DNA of 6,998 nt from assembly GCA_018399795.1 (NCBI GenBank), contig JAGYOC010000308.1, forward strand, positions 1 to 6,998, given 5' to 3'. This DNA is from Dehalococcoidales bacterium. Its GTDB lineage: Bacteria > Chloroflexota > Dehalococcoidia > Dehalococcoidales > UBA5760. The position numbers and the translations under genes were made by a program. The first letter of the stretch is position 1, and each line of letters begins with the position of its first letter. Positions 1 through 6,466 of the stretch are shown here, one piece after another. The notes under the pieces are model-generated. The model worked only from the letters and a program-made list of their open reading frames with translations, was not told the origin of the DNA and made no database searches.

Positions 1-1
1 A

Positions 2-688
<687 letters not shown>

Positions 689-694
689 GTCACG

Positions 695-1420
695 ATGGGG
701 ATTTCACCGCCTGTACTGTCCAATAGCGTACTCTGGGTTCTGTTTGTTCTGGCCAATCTCGGGATTACTCTTCTTGTCTTCCGTTTTTTCGGGAAATATG
801 GCCTGTACGCGATAATAGTAGCTGCAGTTATTACGGCAAACATACAGGTTATCAAGACTGTTGAGGTATTCGGATTTGTTTCTACACTGGGCAATATACT
901 CTACGGAGGGATCTTTTTTGCTACCGATATACTCAACGAGATCTACGGGAAAACGGTAGCACGCAGAGGAGTCTGGCTTGGTTTTATCGGCATGGCCCTG
1001 ATGGCGCTGTGGATGCAATTTGGTCTGAAATTTGTACCGCACCCTTCAGATTTTTCCCAGGATGCCCTTGCTACCATCTTCAGTTTGATGCCCAGGATTG
1101 CTGCCGGCAGCATGGTTGCCTATCTGGTTTCCCAGCACCATGATATATGGGCCTTCCTATTCTGGAAACGAAAAACGAAAGGCAGGTTTCTCTGGCTGAG
1201 AAACAACGTTTCCACTCTTGTATCTCAGGCGATCGATACCGCTATCTTCTGCACTATAGCGCTCTGGGGTCTGTTCGATTTAAATACCTGGCTGCAGATA
1301 CTGGCTTCCACATATATTATCAAGATTTTTGTCGCCATTATCGATACCCCGTTTATTTACCTTGCTAAAATTGTAGCTAAATCTGTACCGGGGGGGAATT
1401 CATCAAGCGGTTCGGTGTAA
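695..1420 (+). CDS. yhhQ: Queuosine precursor transporter, YhhQ/QPTR family (DUF165)
   Basis: A 241-residue integral membrane protein of the Vut_1/DUF165 family. E. coli YhhQ of this family imports preQ0/preQ1; other members take up queuine. Hydrophobic segments suggest about six or seven membrane helices (roughly residues 11-30, 36-55, 63-78, 92-111, 127-147, 176-195, 198-226). Family signatures are present: the polar TDILNEIYGK at residues 77-86 and the STLVSQAIDTAIF stretch at 173-185. Length matches the family. The ATG at 695 has a GGAG Shine-Dalgarno element at 681-684 that overlaps the end of tgt, which supports translational coupling. Being paired with tgt, and close to queA and queH, makes a Q precursor its likely cargo; which one (preQ0, preQ1 or queuine) cannot be told from sequence. 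Near the 3' end a run of seven G (1390-1396) precedes a short Ser/Gly-rich tail. Confidence 0.93.
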   Translation: MGISPPVLSNSVLWVLFVLANLGITLLVFRFFGKYGLYAIIVAAVITANIQVIKTVEVFGFVSTLGNILYGGIFFATDILNEIYGKTVARRGVWLGFIGMALMALWMQFGLKFVPHPSDFSQDALATIFSLMPRIAAGSMVAYLVSQHHDIWAFLFWKRKTKGRFLWLRNNVSTLVSQAIDTAIFCTIALWGLFDLNTWLQILASTYIIKIFVAIIDTPFIYLAKIVAKSVPGGNSSSGSV

Positions 1421-1426
1421 TCTCGA

Positions 1427-1951
1427 TTATTCTCTCATGCTGTATATACAGCCGCAATACCTCTGACGGTACAGGTTCCACTCCCTGGCAAGCTCCATTG
1501 CTCTTTTGAAGCCATCCCTTTTCTTGTAATCCCGCTCCAGGTAGCTTTCAGAGCCGATTTCTTTGCCAATAATATTGATAACTCTGGCAGATTTATGCGG
1601 GCTTACGGTCAAAGTCGTGCTGAAAACATCGGTGCCAATATCTCTCATATATTGATATGTTTTCTGCAATCTAATTCGGAAGCATATTTCACATCTGAGA
1701 CCCCCCTCCGGTTCATTAACGAAACTGCTGACCTCTTTTTGCCAGTGCTGCCAGGAATATGGACCTACCTCTAAGTGGAAATTCATCAAACGTGACACCT
1801 TTATGGTTTCGGATAGCCTTTTATGGTACTCTTCCTCAGGGTATATGTTGGGGTTGTAGAAATAACCGTGTACGACGTGCCCCTCTGCAGTCAGTCTCTC
1901 GACCACTCCAGCAGCACATACTCCGCAACAGATATGAAGCGCTATCTTCAT
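1427..1951 (-). CDS. queH: Epoxyqueuosine reductase QueH
   Basis: A 174-residue protein of the QueH (DUF208) family, the non-orthologous replacement for cobalamin-dependent QueG. It reduces epoxyqueuosine in tRNA to queuosine, the last step of the pathway, using an Fe-S cluster. Conserved cysteine pairs are all present: C8, C9 and C12 in LHICCGVC, C87 and C90 in CEIC, and C166 and C168 in YCGC. Other family blocks are YFYNPNIYPEEEY (30-42), FSTTLTVSPHK (110-120) and LYRQRYCGCIYS (160-171). The first motif reads CCGVC where CCAPC is more usual, but the cysteines are kept. The ATG has a modest AGGA Shine-Dalgarno element about 7 nt upstream. The gene follows queA by 24 nt on the same strand, so co-transcription is very likely. 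Having QueH rather than QueG fits an anaerobe. Confidence 0.94.
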   Translation of the reverse strand: MKIALHICCGVCAAGVVERLTAEGHVVHGYFYNPNIYPEEEYHKRLSETIKVSRLMNFHLEVGPYSWQHWQKEVSSFVNEPEGGLRCEICFRIRLQKTYQYMRDIGTDVFSTTLTVSPHKSARVINIIGKEIGSESYLERDYKKRDGFKRAMELAREWNLYRQRYCGCIYSMRE

Positions 1952-1975
1952 TTTATATCCTGAGATGATTTTACA

Positions 1976-3019
1976 TCAGAGAATGAACATGGCATCGCCA
2001 AAGCTATAGAAACGATACCCTTCCTCGATGGCATCGCGATAGGCAGAAAATATATTATCTTTACCCGCAAACGCGGTAACCATCATAAGGAGAGTGGAGC
2101 AGGGAAGGTGGAAATTGGTAACCATGGCATCTACCAGCTGGAAGTGGTATCCCGGGAGGATAAAGAGGTCAACCCAGCCCTGAAAAGCTTTCAAACTGCC
2201 AACACCGTATTTACATGCCACAGCTTCAAGCAACCTCACCGTTGTAGTACCTACACATATTATCCTTCTCCCCTCGTTACGGGCCCGGGAGAGATGAAAG
2301 GCAACTTCGCCATCCATTAAACCGTACTCGCGGTGTATCCGGTGGGCGCGGGGGTCGGATTCACGTACGGGCAAAAATGTATCCAGGCCTATATGCAGGG
2401 TTACAAAGAGGCATTTTACACCTTTCCCCTCAATCCTTTTTATGAGTTCCCGGGTAAAATGCAGACCGGCGGTAGGAGCGGCCACACTACCGCCGGCATC
2501 GGCATAGACGGTCTGGTAGCGTTCCCATTCGTTGAGAGGCGATTTTATGTAAGGCGGCAGGGCAATTGAACTTGCAACTCCGTAGAGATTATCACTGGGG
2601 AAACGGATAACCCGTATTCCACCCTCCTTTTCTTCGAATACCTCAGCGATTATGCTGCTGCATTCTTCGCCATGTTCATTGCTATTATCCACTAAAAGCC
2701 GGCATCCCCTTTTTACTCTCTTCGCTGGCTTCACCAGTGCTTCCCATATATTGGTGTCAAGCATACGTAAGAGAAGTATTTCTACCCTGCCCCCGGTAGT
2801 TAACTTGCTGCCGGTAATTCGAGCCGGTATAACCCTGCTGTCGTTGAAAACCAGAACATCGCCTTCCGAAAGGAATTCGACAATCTCACGAAAGGTGCGG
2901 TGTTCCAAACTTGAGTCGCTGCGCCTGAGAACCATCAGCCTGGAATCATCCCTTGGCTCCACCGGCTGCTGGGCGATAAGTTCTTCAGGAAGGTAGTACT
3001 GGAATTCGCTGGTTTTCAT
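1976..3019 (-). CDS. queA: S-adenosylmethionine:tRNA ribosyltransferase-isomerase QueA
   Basis: Full-length (347 residues) QueA. It transfers and isomerises the ribosyl part of SAM onto preQ1-34 in tRNA, making epoxyqueuosine. Family motifs run in order: a start of the form MKTSEFQYYLPEELIAQQP, VFNDSRVIPARI (57-68), LPPYI (154-158), YQTVYA (168-173), GSVAAPTAGLHFT (177-189), HIGLDTF (209-215), GTTTVRLLE (257-265), TNFHLPCSTLLMMVTAFAG (301-319) and the terminal YSFGDAMFI. The position after FHLP, commonly Lys or Arg as I recall the family, is Cys here. The N-terminus matches the family, so the ATG at 3019 is the start, although its Shine-Dalgarno site is weak (AAGGA, 14 nt away). It is followed by queH in the same transcript and preceded by a radical SAM gene after a 115-nt gap. 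Confidence 0.98.
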   Translation of the reverse strand: MKTSEFQYYLPEELIAQQPVEPRDDSRLMVLRRSDSSLEHRTFREIVEFLSEGDVLVFNDSRVIPARITGSKLTTGGRVEILLLRMLDTNIWEALVKPAKRVKRGCRLLVDNSNEHGEECSSIIAEVFEEKEGGIRVIRFPSDNLYGVASSIALPPYIKSPLNEWERYQTVYADAGGSVAAPTAGLHFTRELIKRIEGKGVKCLFVTLHIGLDTFLPVRESDPRAHRIHREYGLMDGEVAFHLSRARNEGRRIICVGTTTVRLLEAVACKYGVGSLKAFQGWVDLFILPGYHFQLVDAMVTNFHLPCSTLLMMVTAFAGKDNIFSAYRDAIEEGYRFYSFGDAMFIL

Positions 3020-3022
3020 TTC

Positions 3023-3042
3023 GATAAAATATGATCCTTATC
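3023..3042 (-). other. Small AT-rich hairpin around the weak queA Shine-Dalgarno site
   Basis: Just before the queA start, GATAA and TTATC (3023-3027 and 3038-3042) can pair and leave a 10-nt loop holding part of the AAGGA element. This is a direct reading of complementarity. The stem is only five A/T-rich pairs, so it could be chance. Confidence 0.2.
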
Positions 3043-3068
3043 AGAGGAGCATCTCTTATTTGGAAAAG

Positions 3069-3122
3069 GGCGGTTATTGAGTCAGTACCGAATGTGAGGA
3101 TTCGGAAGGAATTATTACCGCC
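3069..3122 (-). other. Nested inverted repeats between the radical SAM gene and queA
   Basis: An outer repeat, GGCGGT (3069-3074) with ACCGCC (3117-3122), encloses a perfect inner hairpin, CCGAAT (3088-3093) with ATTCGG (3100-3105) and a 6-nt loop. The whole would fold in the RNA leader of queA, about 50 to 100 nt before its start. No T-run follows on either strand, so it is not a classic terminator. It does not show the C-rich loop and A-rich tail of a preQ1-I riboswitch. It may be a processing or regulatory structure, or chance. Confidence 0.35.
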
Positions 3123-3134
3123 ATATCTTCGTGT

Positions 3135-3983
3135 CTATTCCTTCGAGCCATTGAACATCCAGGGCTGGTGCACACGATCGTCATAGGGCTTGCTGGCAAC
3201 AACAAAATCAGCCGGTATTCCGGTTTCCGCTCTGGTTCTTTCGGCGATAGCTGCAAGCTTCTGGCTGTCTGCTTCGATCAGGGACGAAGCCGCCGGGGGC
3301 CTGTGAAGCGAATATATCTGTACCGCTTCCGGTTTGATTTCGCTGATACGCTCCATCCATTGGTACACTGACCTTTCTCCGGTGTTGCTTGGTTCTCCGT
3401 CTACAAACATCGTCTGTATTATGATATTGTCCAGGGATTTTAAACCATCCAGTATATCTTCGTAGCGCACGTCCGAGCAGGGCATATTGATTCTATGGAA
3501 GGTATCCCTGTCCCCGGCATCAAGTTTCATTATACGAAAATCCAGTTTTGACAAAGCTCTGTAAACCATGGGATCTGATAGCTTCGACGAGTTGGACAGT
3601 ATCCCGAGTTTCGCTTCAGGTATGTACCTTCCTTTCAATGATGCGGCTATGTCAACCATTTCATCGAAATATGGGTGAAGCGTTGATTCTCCATTACCGG
3701 AGAAGGTGAGGTTATCAATTTGCCGGCTGTCAAGCAAAAGGTCCTCAAGGGAATTGTATAGATCCTCGGTAGAGGGAAGGTCTTTAAGTTTGTTCCTACC
3801 ATCCAGTGTGCATATGTTCGTCCAGCCATACTGACAGTATACACAGTTAAATGAACATAGCTTGTATCTCGCCGGGCATATGTTGATACCCAGAGACCAT
3901 CCAAGTCTTCGTGATTTTACCGGCCCGTATATTGGAGATGGCTGTAAAGCTATATTGTTCGTAGATTTGTTGCTGCTGTTCAA
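3135..3983 (-). CDS. Radical SAM protein, COG0731/TYW1-like group, function unknown
   Basis: A 282-residue radical SAM enzyme. The [4Fe-4S] cluster motif is C43-x3-C47-x2-C50, with an extra Cys at 36. It is preceded by IYGPVKSRRLGWSLGINI (18-35), a hallmark of the COG0731 group that also contains archaeal TYW1 (wyosine synthesis). FSGNGEST (94-101) is the SAM-contacting GGE-like segment, and QIYSLHRPPA (222-231) is another group signature. There is no extra C-terminal cluster domain. Translation most likely starts at TTG (3983-3981): a TAA lies in frame 12 nt upstream and AAGGAG lies about 14 nt before it. The gene points into queA and queH, 115 nt upstream of queA, so read-through is possible. 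A role in tRNA deazaguanine metabolism is an inference from position only. It is not QueE by motif layout. Radical SAM assignment is sure; substrate unknown. Confidence 0.88.
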   Translation of the reverse strand: MNSSNKSTNNIALQPSPIYGPVKSRRLGWSLGINICPARYKLCSFNCVYCQYGWTNICTLDGRNKLKDLPSTEDLYNSLEDLLLDSRQIDNLTFSGNGESTLHPYFDEMVDIAASLKGRYIPEAKLGILSNSSKLSDPMVYRALSKLDFRIMKLDAGDRDTFHRINMPCSDVRYEDILDGLKSLDNIIIQTMFVDGEPSNTGERSVYQWMERISEIKPEAVQIYSLHRPPAASSLIEADSQKLAAIAERTRAETGIPADFVVASKPYDDRVHQPWMFNGSKE

Positions 3984-4015
3984 ATTATGAACTTAATCTC
4001 CTTTTATATAATGTT

Positions 4016-4030
4016 CTATAATTATAGCAT
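4016..4030 (-). promoter_or_regulatory. Extended -10 promoter for the radical SAM gene, in a palindrome
   Basis: On the - strand the sequence TGCTATAAT (4029-4021) is a consensus extended -10 element; no good -35 is seen at the usual distance, which extended -10 promoters tolerate. Transcription would begin near 4014 and give an untranslated leader of about 30 nt that carries the AAGGAG site. The -10 box sits inside a perfect 12-bp palindrome, CTATAATTATAG (4016-4027), so TATAAT also reads on the + strand. Confidence 0.5.
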
Positions 4031-4058
4031 ATTACGGTTCCACTCCTTTCCATTCAGA

Positions 4059-4069
4059 TAAAATATACT
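4059..4069 (+). promoter_or_regulatory. Possible -10 region upstream of the methyltransferase
   Basis: TAAAAT (4059-4064) and TATACT (4064-4069) are both reasonable -10 boxes on the + strand, about 50 nt before the annotated start. The only -35-like element, TTCCAC (4038-4043), is at poor spacing for either (15 or 20 nt). Weak support. Confidence 0.3.
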
Positions 4070-4081
4070 GTTTCGGTTTGG

Positions 4082-4115
4082 GGAGGTAAAAGTGATAGAA
4101 TTGGCCTGTATATAA
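4082..4115 (+). promoter_or_regulatory. Strong Shine-Dalgarno site followed by a 7-codon open frame
   Basis: GGAGGT (4082-4087) is the best ribosome-binding site in this intergenic region. At close spacing it leads to GTG at 4092, which opens a frame of only seven codons (VIELACI) ending in TAA at 4113-4115. That frame is not the methyltransferase frame. The site may serve a leader peptide, or a base may have been lost or gained so that the methyltransferase once began here. No start codon of the methyltransferase frame lies at proper distance from it. Confidence 0.4.
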
Positions 4116-4117
4116 TT

Positions 4118-4780
4118 GTGGTAGGAACGTATCGGTTGCGGTATTTCTGGAAATATCCGGCAAGATTTTTGGTATGGTGGCTCGATAGTCTCTTTTACCT
4201 GCCTTCCAGGGGTGAAAAAGGCTTTAAAAAGCGCTGCCTATCCGGTACAAATTTGGCCGCAGGAGGAAAGATACTTGACCTCTGTTGCGGAAATGGCTCT
4301 ATGGCCTCCATGATAGCGGAATTAGTTGACGGACGGGGCCAGGTAATCGGCCTTGATATAGATGCTACGTCGCTGAATATAGCCAGTGTTAGTACAGACA
4401 GCAGGCAGGTACATTTAATTAATGCTGACTCAGGGCATATACCCCTTTCTCCGGCAGTCTTTGATACCTGCTTTATCGTGCTGGGTATGCACCATATGAC
4501 AGCTGGTATTAGGGCTGCTACGCTTTCTGAGGTTTACCGTGTACTCAAACCTGGAGGAAGTCTGTTTATAGTGGATTACGGATTATCAGGCAACTTGTTT
4601 GCCCGATTAGCTGCAAGGACAATTGTCAGACTTATCGAGGATGATACGGCCTACCGTATGTTGACTGACCGTAGTTTATGGAACGAGGTAAGGCAGGCTG
4701 GGTTTACTATAAAGGGTAGAAAATCAATACAGGGCCAGGTTATACAGATACTTCAGATGGAAAAGGAATGCTATCAATAG
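4118..4780 (+). CDS. Class I SAM-dependent methyltransferase (UbiE-like), substrate unknown
   Basis: About 220 residues with a Rossmann-fold methyltransferase core. SAM-binding motif I is ILDLCCGNG (52-60), the acidic residue ending strand 2 is in GLDID (78-82), the NADSGHIPLSPAVFD block (102-116) matches motif II in UbiE/Methyltransf_11 proteins, and VLKPGGSLFIVD (142-153) is the post-motif segment. The N-terminus (YPARFLVWWLDSLFYLP, 13-29) is hydrophobic and aromatic and might touch the membrane. The start is uncertain: GTG at 4118 lies about 30 nt after the strong GGAGGT site, too far to use it, while TTG at 4136 has AGGA 9 nt upstream and gives a sensible N-terminus. The gene stands alone on its strand and converges with the aldehyde dehydrogenase; no terminator is evident in the 66-nt gap. 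Small-molecule methylation (for example a quinone or lipid) is a family-level guess. Confidence 0.85.
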   Translation: MVGTYRLRYFWKYPARFLVWWLDSLFYLPSRGEKGFKKRCLSGTNLAAGGKILDLCCGNGSMASMIAELVDGRGQVIGLDIDATSLNIASVSTDSRQVHLINADSGHIPLSPAVFDTCFIVLGMHHMTAGIRAATLSEVYRVLKPGGSLFIVDYGLSGNLFARLAARTIVRLIEDDTAYRMLTDRSLWNEVRQAGFTIKGRKSIQGQVIQILQMEKECYQ

Positions 4781-4846
4781 CTATAAATATTATGTAAAGT
4801 ATCCGTATTATGTTTGAAGCCCTGCCCCTTCCGGTAATTGGAGAAA

Positions 4847-6301
4847 TCACTCTATGCTGATGATAAGGTTTTTCTTTTGACGGTAGTGTTCCAGCGTTAT
4901 CCGGTGGGTTTCCCGACCAAAGCCTGATGATTTATAGCCGCCGAAGGGCGTGTGTGCCGGGCTTATGCCGTAATTGTTTATCCAGATACGCCCTGCTTCG
5001 AGGGCAGAAGCAATGCGAAGAGCGCGGTTGATGTCTCTGGTCCATACAGCCCCTGCCAGCCCGTATTTACAGTTGTTGGCCATACCGACCACTTCACTCT
5101 CGTCTCTGAATTTTATGACGCAGAGTACCGGGCCGAATATCTCCTCCTGAGCAACTCTCATGCTGTTATCTACTTCGGCAAGTATGGTAGGCTCCATGAA
5201 ATAGCCCTTGCCAAGATCATTTTCCGTGATTCTTCTTCCTCCACAGGCTACTTTGGCGCCCTCCTTTTCACCGGCGTGTACATATTCCAGTATCTTTAGA
5301 AGGTGTTTTTCGTTGATTTGCGGTCCCATTTCAGTTTCTTCTTTCCAGGGTAGGCCTACCTTGGTACTGTCAAATATTTTGACAAGTTCGTTAACAAAGT
5401 CCTGGTATATATCCTCGTGGACGAAGGCTCTGGACCCTGCAGAGCAATCCTGCCCCTGGCTGCTGAGAATGGCGCTTGCTGCAGCCTTAACTGCTTTTTC
5501 CCAGGGGCAATCAGGGAAAAATATATTTGCGGACTTGCCGCCAAGCTCCAGTGTTACCGGGATTAACTTGCTTGCTGCAGCATGAGCGGCGGTATATCCG
5601 GTATCGGTTGAACCGGTAAAGGCTATCTTGCTGACCTTTTTATTTTCCATGAGATAATTTCCGGTGGTATTGCCGGGGCCGGTGATAATATTCAGTACGC
5701 CGGGCGGCAATATTTCCTGGCAGAGTCTCCCTATTTCCAGGAGGCTCAAGGGGGTGTTGACCGATGGCTTTATGACCACGGTATTGCCGGCAGCGAGTGC
5801 CGGGGCCATTTTCCAGGCTGCCATCAGCAGAGGGTAGTTCCAGGGCACAATCTGTGCAACCACCCCCAGGGGTTCGTCGAGGGTAATACTTAGTGTGGAT
5901 TCATCGATCTTTACCGAGCGGCCTTCATCACCGCGAATTACCCCTGCGAAATAGCGGAAGTGGTCGGCCGTATCCGGTAAATCCGAGTAGAGGGTTTCCC
6001 GGATGGGTTTACCGCTATCCATTGTCTCTATCATGGCCAGGCGTTCGCTGTTATCTTCTATGGCCTGCGCTACCTGTAATAGTATACGGGAGCGCTTGCC
6101 GGCGCTGCAGTTTCGCCATTTAAGCCAGGCCTCGTATGCAGCGGAAACTGCGCTATCGACGTCACCTTGACCTGCCTCGATAAAGGTAGACAGCAGCGAT
6201 CCGTCAGACGGGCAGTAGGTCTCCAGTATTTTATTTCCACTCCCCTCTGTCCAGCTTCCCCCGATGAATAGCTTGTTTTCCTGAGGTATCGTTACTTTCA
6301 T
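4847..6301 (-). CDS. NAD(P)-dependent aldehyde dehydrogenase (betaine-aldehyde dehydrogenase-like)
   Basis: A 484-residue member of the ALDH superfamily, normal full length, oxidising an aldehyde to its acid with NAD(P)+. All key residues are visible: oxyanion Asn155 in VPWNYP, cofactor Lys178 in VIKPS, the GSTDTG turn (230-235), general base Glu252 in ELGGK, nucleophile Cys286 in GQDCSAGSR, and the cofactor-contacting EEIFGP (386-391). The overall look (PFGGYKSSGFGRE at 452-464) resembles the betaine aldehyde/aminoaldehyde dehydrogenase branch, but the substrate cannot be assigned from sequence. ATG at 6301 is supported by an AGGAGG site with normal spacing. It appears to be a single-gene transcript with its own promoter, separated from wtpA by a terminator. 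No tungsten- or molybdenum-binding feature is present. Confidence 0.96.
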   Translation of the reverse strand: MKVTIPQENKLFIGGSWTEGSGNKILETYCPSDGSLLSTFIEAGQGDVDSAVSAAYEAWLKWRNCSAGKRSRILLQVAQAIEDNSERLAMIETMDSGKPIRETLYSDLPDTADHFRYFAGVIRGDEGRSVKIDESTLSITLDEPLGVVAQIVPWNYPLLMAAWKMAPALAAGNTVVIKPSVNTPLSLLEIGRLCQEILPPGVLNIITGPGNTTGNYLMENKKVSKIAFTGSTDTGYTAAHAAASKLIPVTLELGGKSANIFFPDCPWEKAVKAAASAILSSQGQDCSAGSRAFVHEDIYQDFVNELVKIFDSTKVGLPWKEETEMGPQINEKHLLKILEYVHAGEKEGAKVACGGRRITENDLGKGYFMEPTILAEVDNSMRVAQEEIFGPVLCVIKFRDESEVVGMANNCKYGLAGAVWTRDINRALRIASALEAGRIWINNYGISPAHTPFGGYKSSGFGRETHRITLEHYRQKKNLIISIE

Positions 6302-6307
6302 AATTTC

Positions 6308-6357
6308 CCTCCTCCTATCAGTATGTGCATTATATTAGATGAATTTTACGAATACAA
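6308..6357 (-). promoter_or_regulatory. Sigma-70-type promoter and Shine-Dalgarno site of the aldehyde dehydrogenase gene
   Basis: On the - strand a TATAAT -10 box (6334-6329) lies exactly 17 nt after TTGTAT (6357-6352), a -35-like hexamer sharing TTG with the consensus. Transcription would begin near 6322. The AGGAGG ribosome-binding site lies around 6316-6308, a few bases before the ATG. The leader is very short, leaving little room for a riboswitch. Confidence 0.55.
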
Positions 6358-6402
6358 AGGAGGACGGGTATAAACGGGCAATGCTCATCATCTATATTAT
6401 AT

Positions 6403-6441
6403 GAGGAAAAGCCCCCGCTTCGCCTGATAAAGCGGAGGCTT
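6403..6441 (-). terminator. Rho-independent terminator after wtpA
   Basis: AAGCCCCCGCTT (6409-6420) and AAGCGGAGGCTT (6430-6441) form a 12-bp GC-rich stem with one mismatch and a 9-nt loop. Read on the - strand the stem ends in CTTTTCC, a short T-run, and begins 25 nt after the wtpA stop codon. It should separate wtpA from the aldehyde dehydrogenase gene downstream. The short T-run makes it of moderate strength. Confidence 0.8.
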
Positions 6442-6466
6442 GTGATGGATCGTGTTAAACCTATGT

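Noticed and set aside
2652..2996. 114-codon open frame on the + strand opposite queA
   Set aside because: Antisense to conserved QueA motifs; low-complexity Ser/Leu-rich product typical of a shadow frame.
3020..3134. Possible preQ1 riboswitch upstream of queA
   Set aside because: I looked for the short C-rich loop and A-rich tail next to the ribosome site typical of preQ1-I and saw none; the inverted repeats present are spaced differently.
3135..3983. Radical SAM protein as QueE (7-carboxy-7-deazaguanine synthase)
   Set aside because: The segment before the cluster (GPVKSRRLG) and the IYSLHRPPA block are COG0731 signatures, and QueE has a shorter, different N-terminal layout.
4781..4846. 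Shared terminator between the methyltransferase and aldehyde dehydrogenase genes
   Set aside because: No GC-rich hairpin followed by a T-run was found on either strand in this 66-nt convergent gap.
5208..5585. 125-codon open frame on the + strand
   Set aside because: It lies wholly antisense to the aldehyde dehydrogenase, whose motifs are intact through this stretch, and its translation shows no domain or ribosome site.
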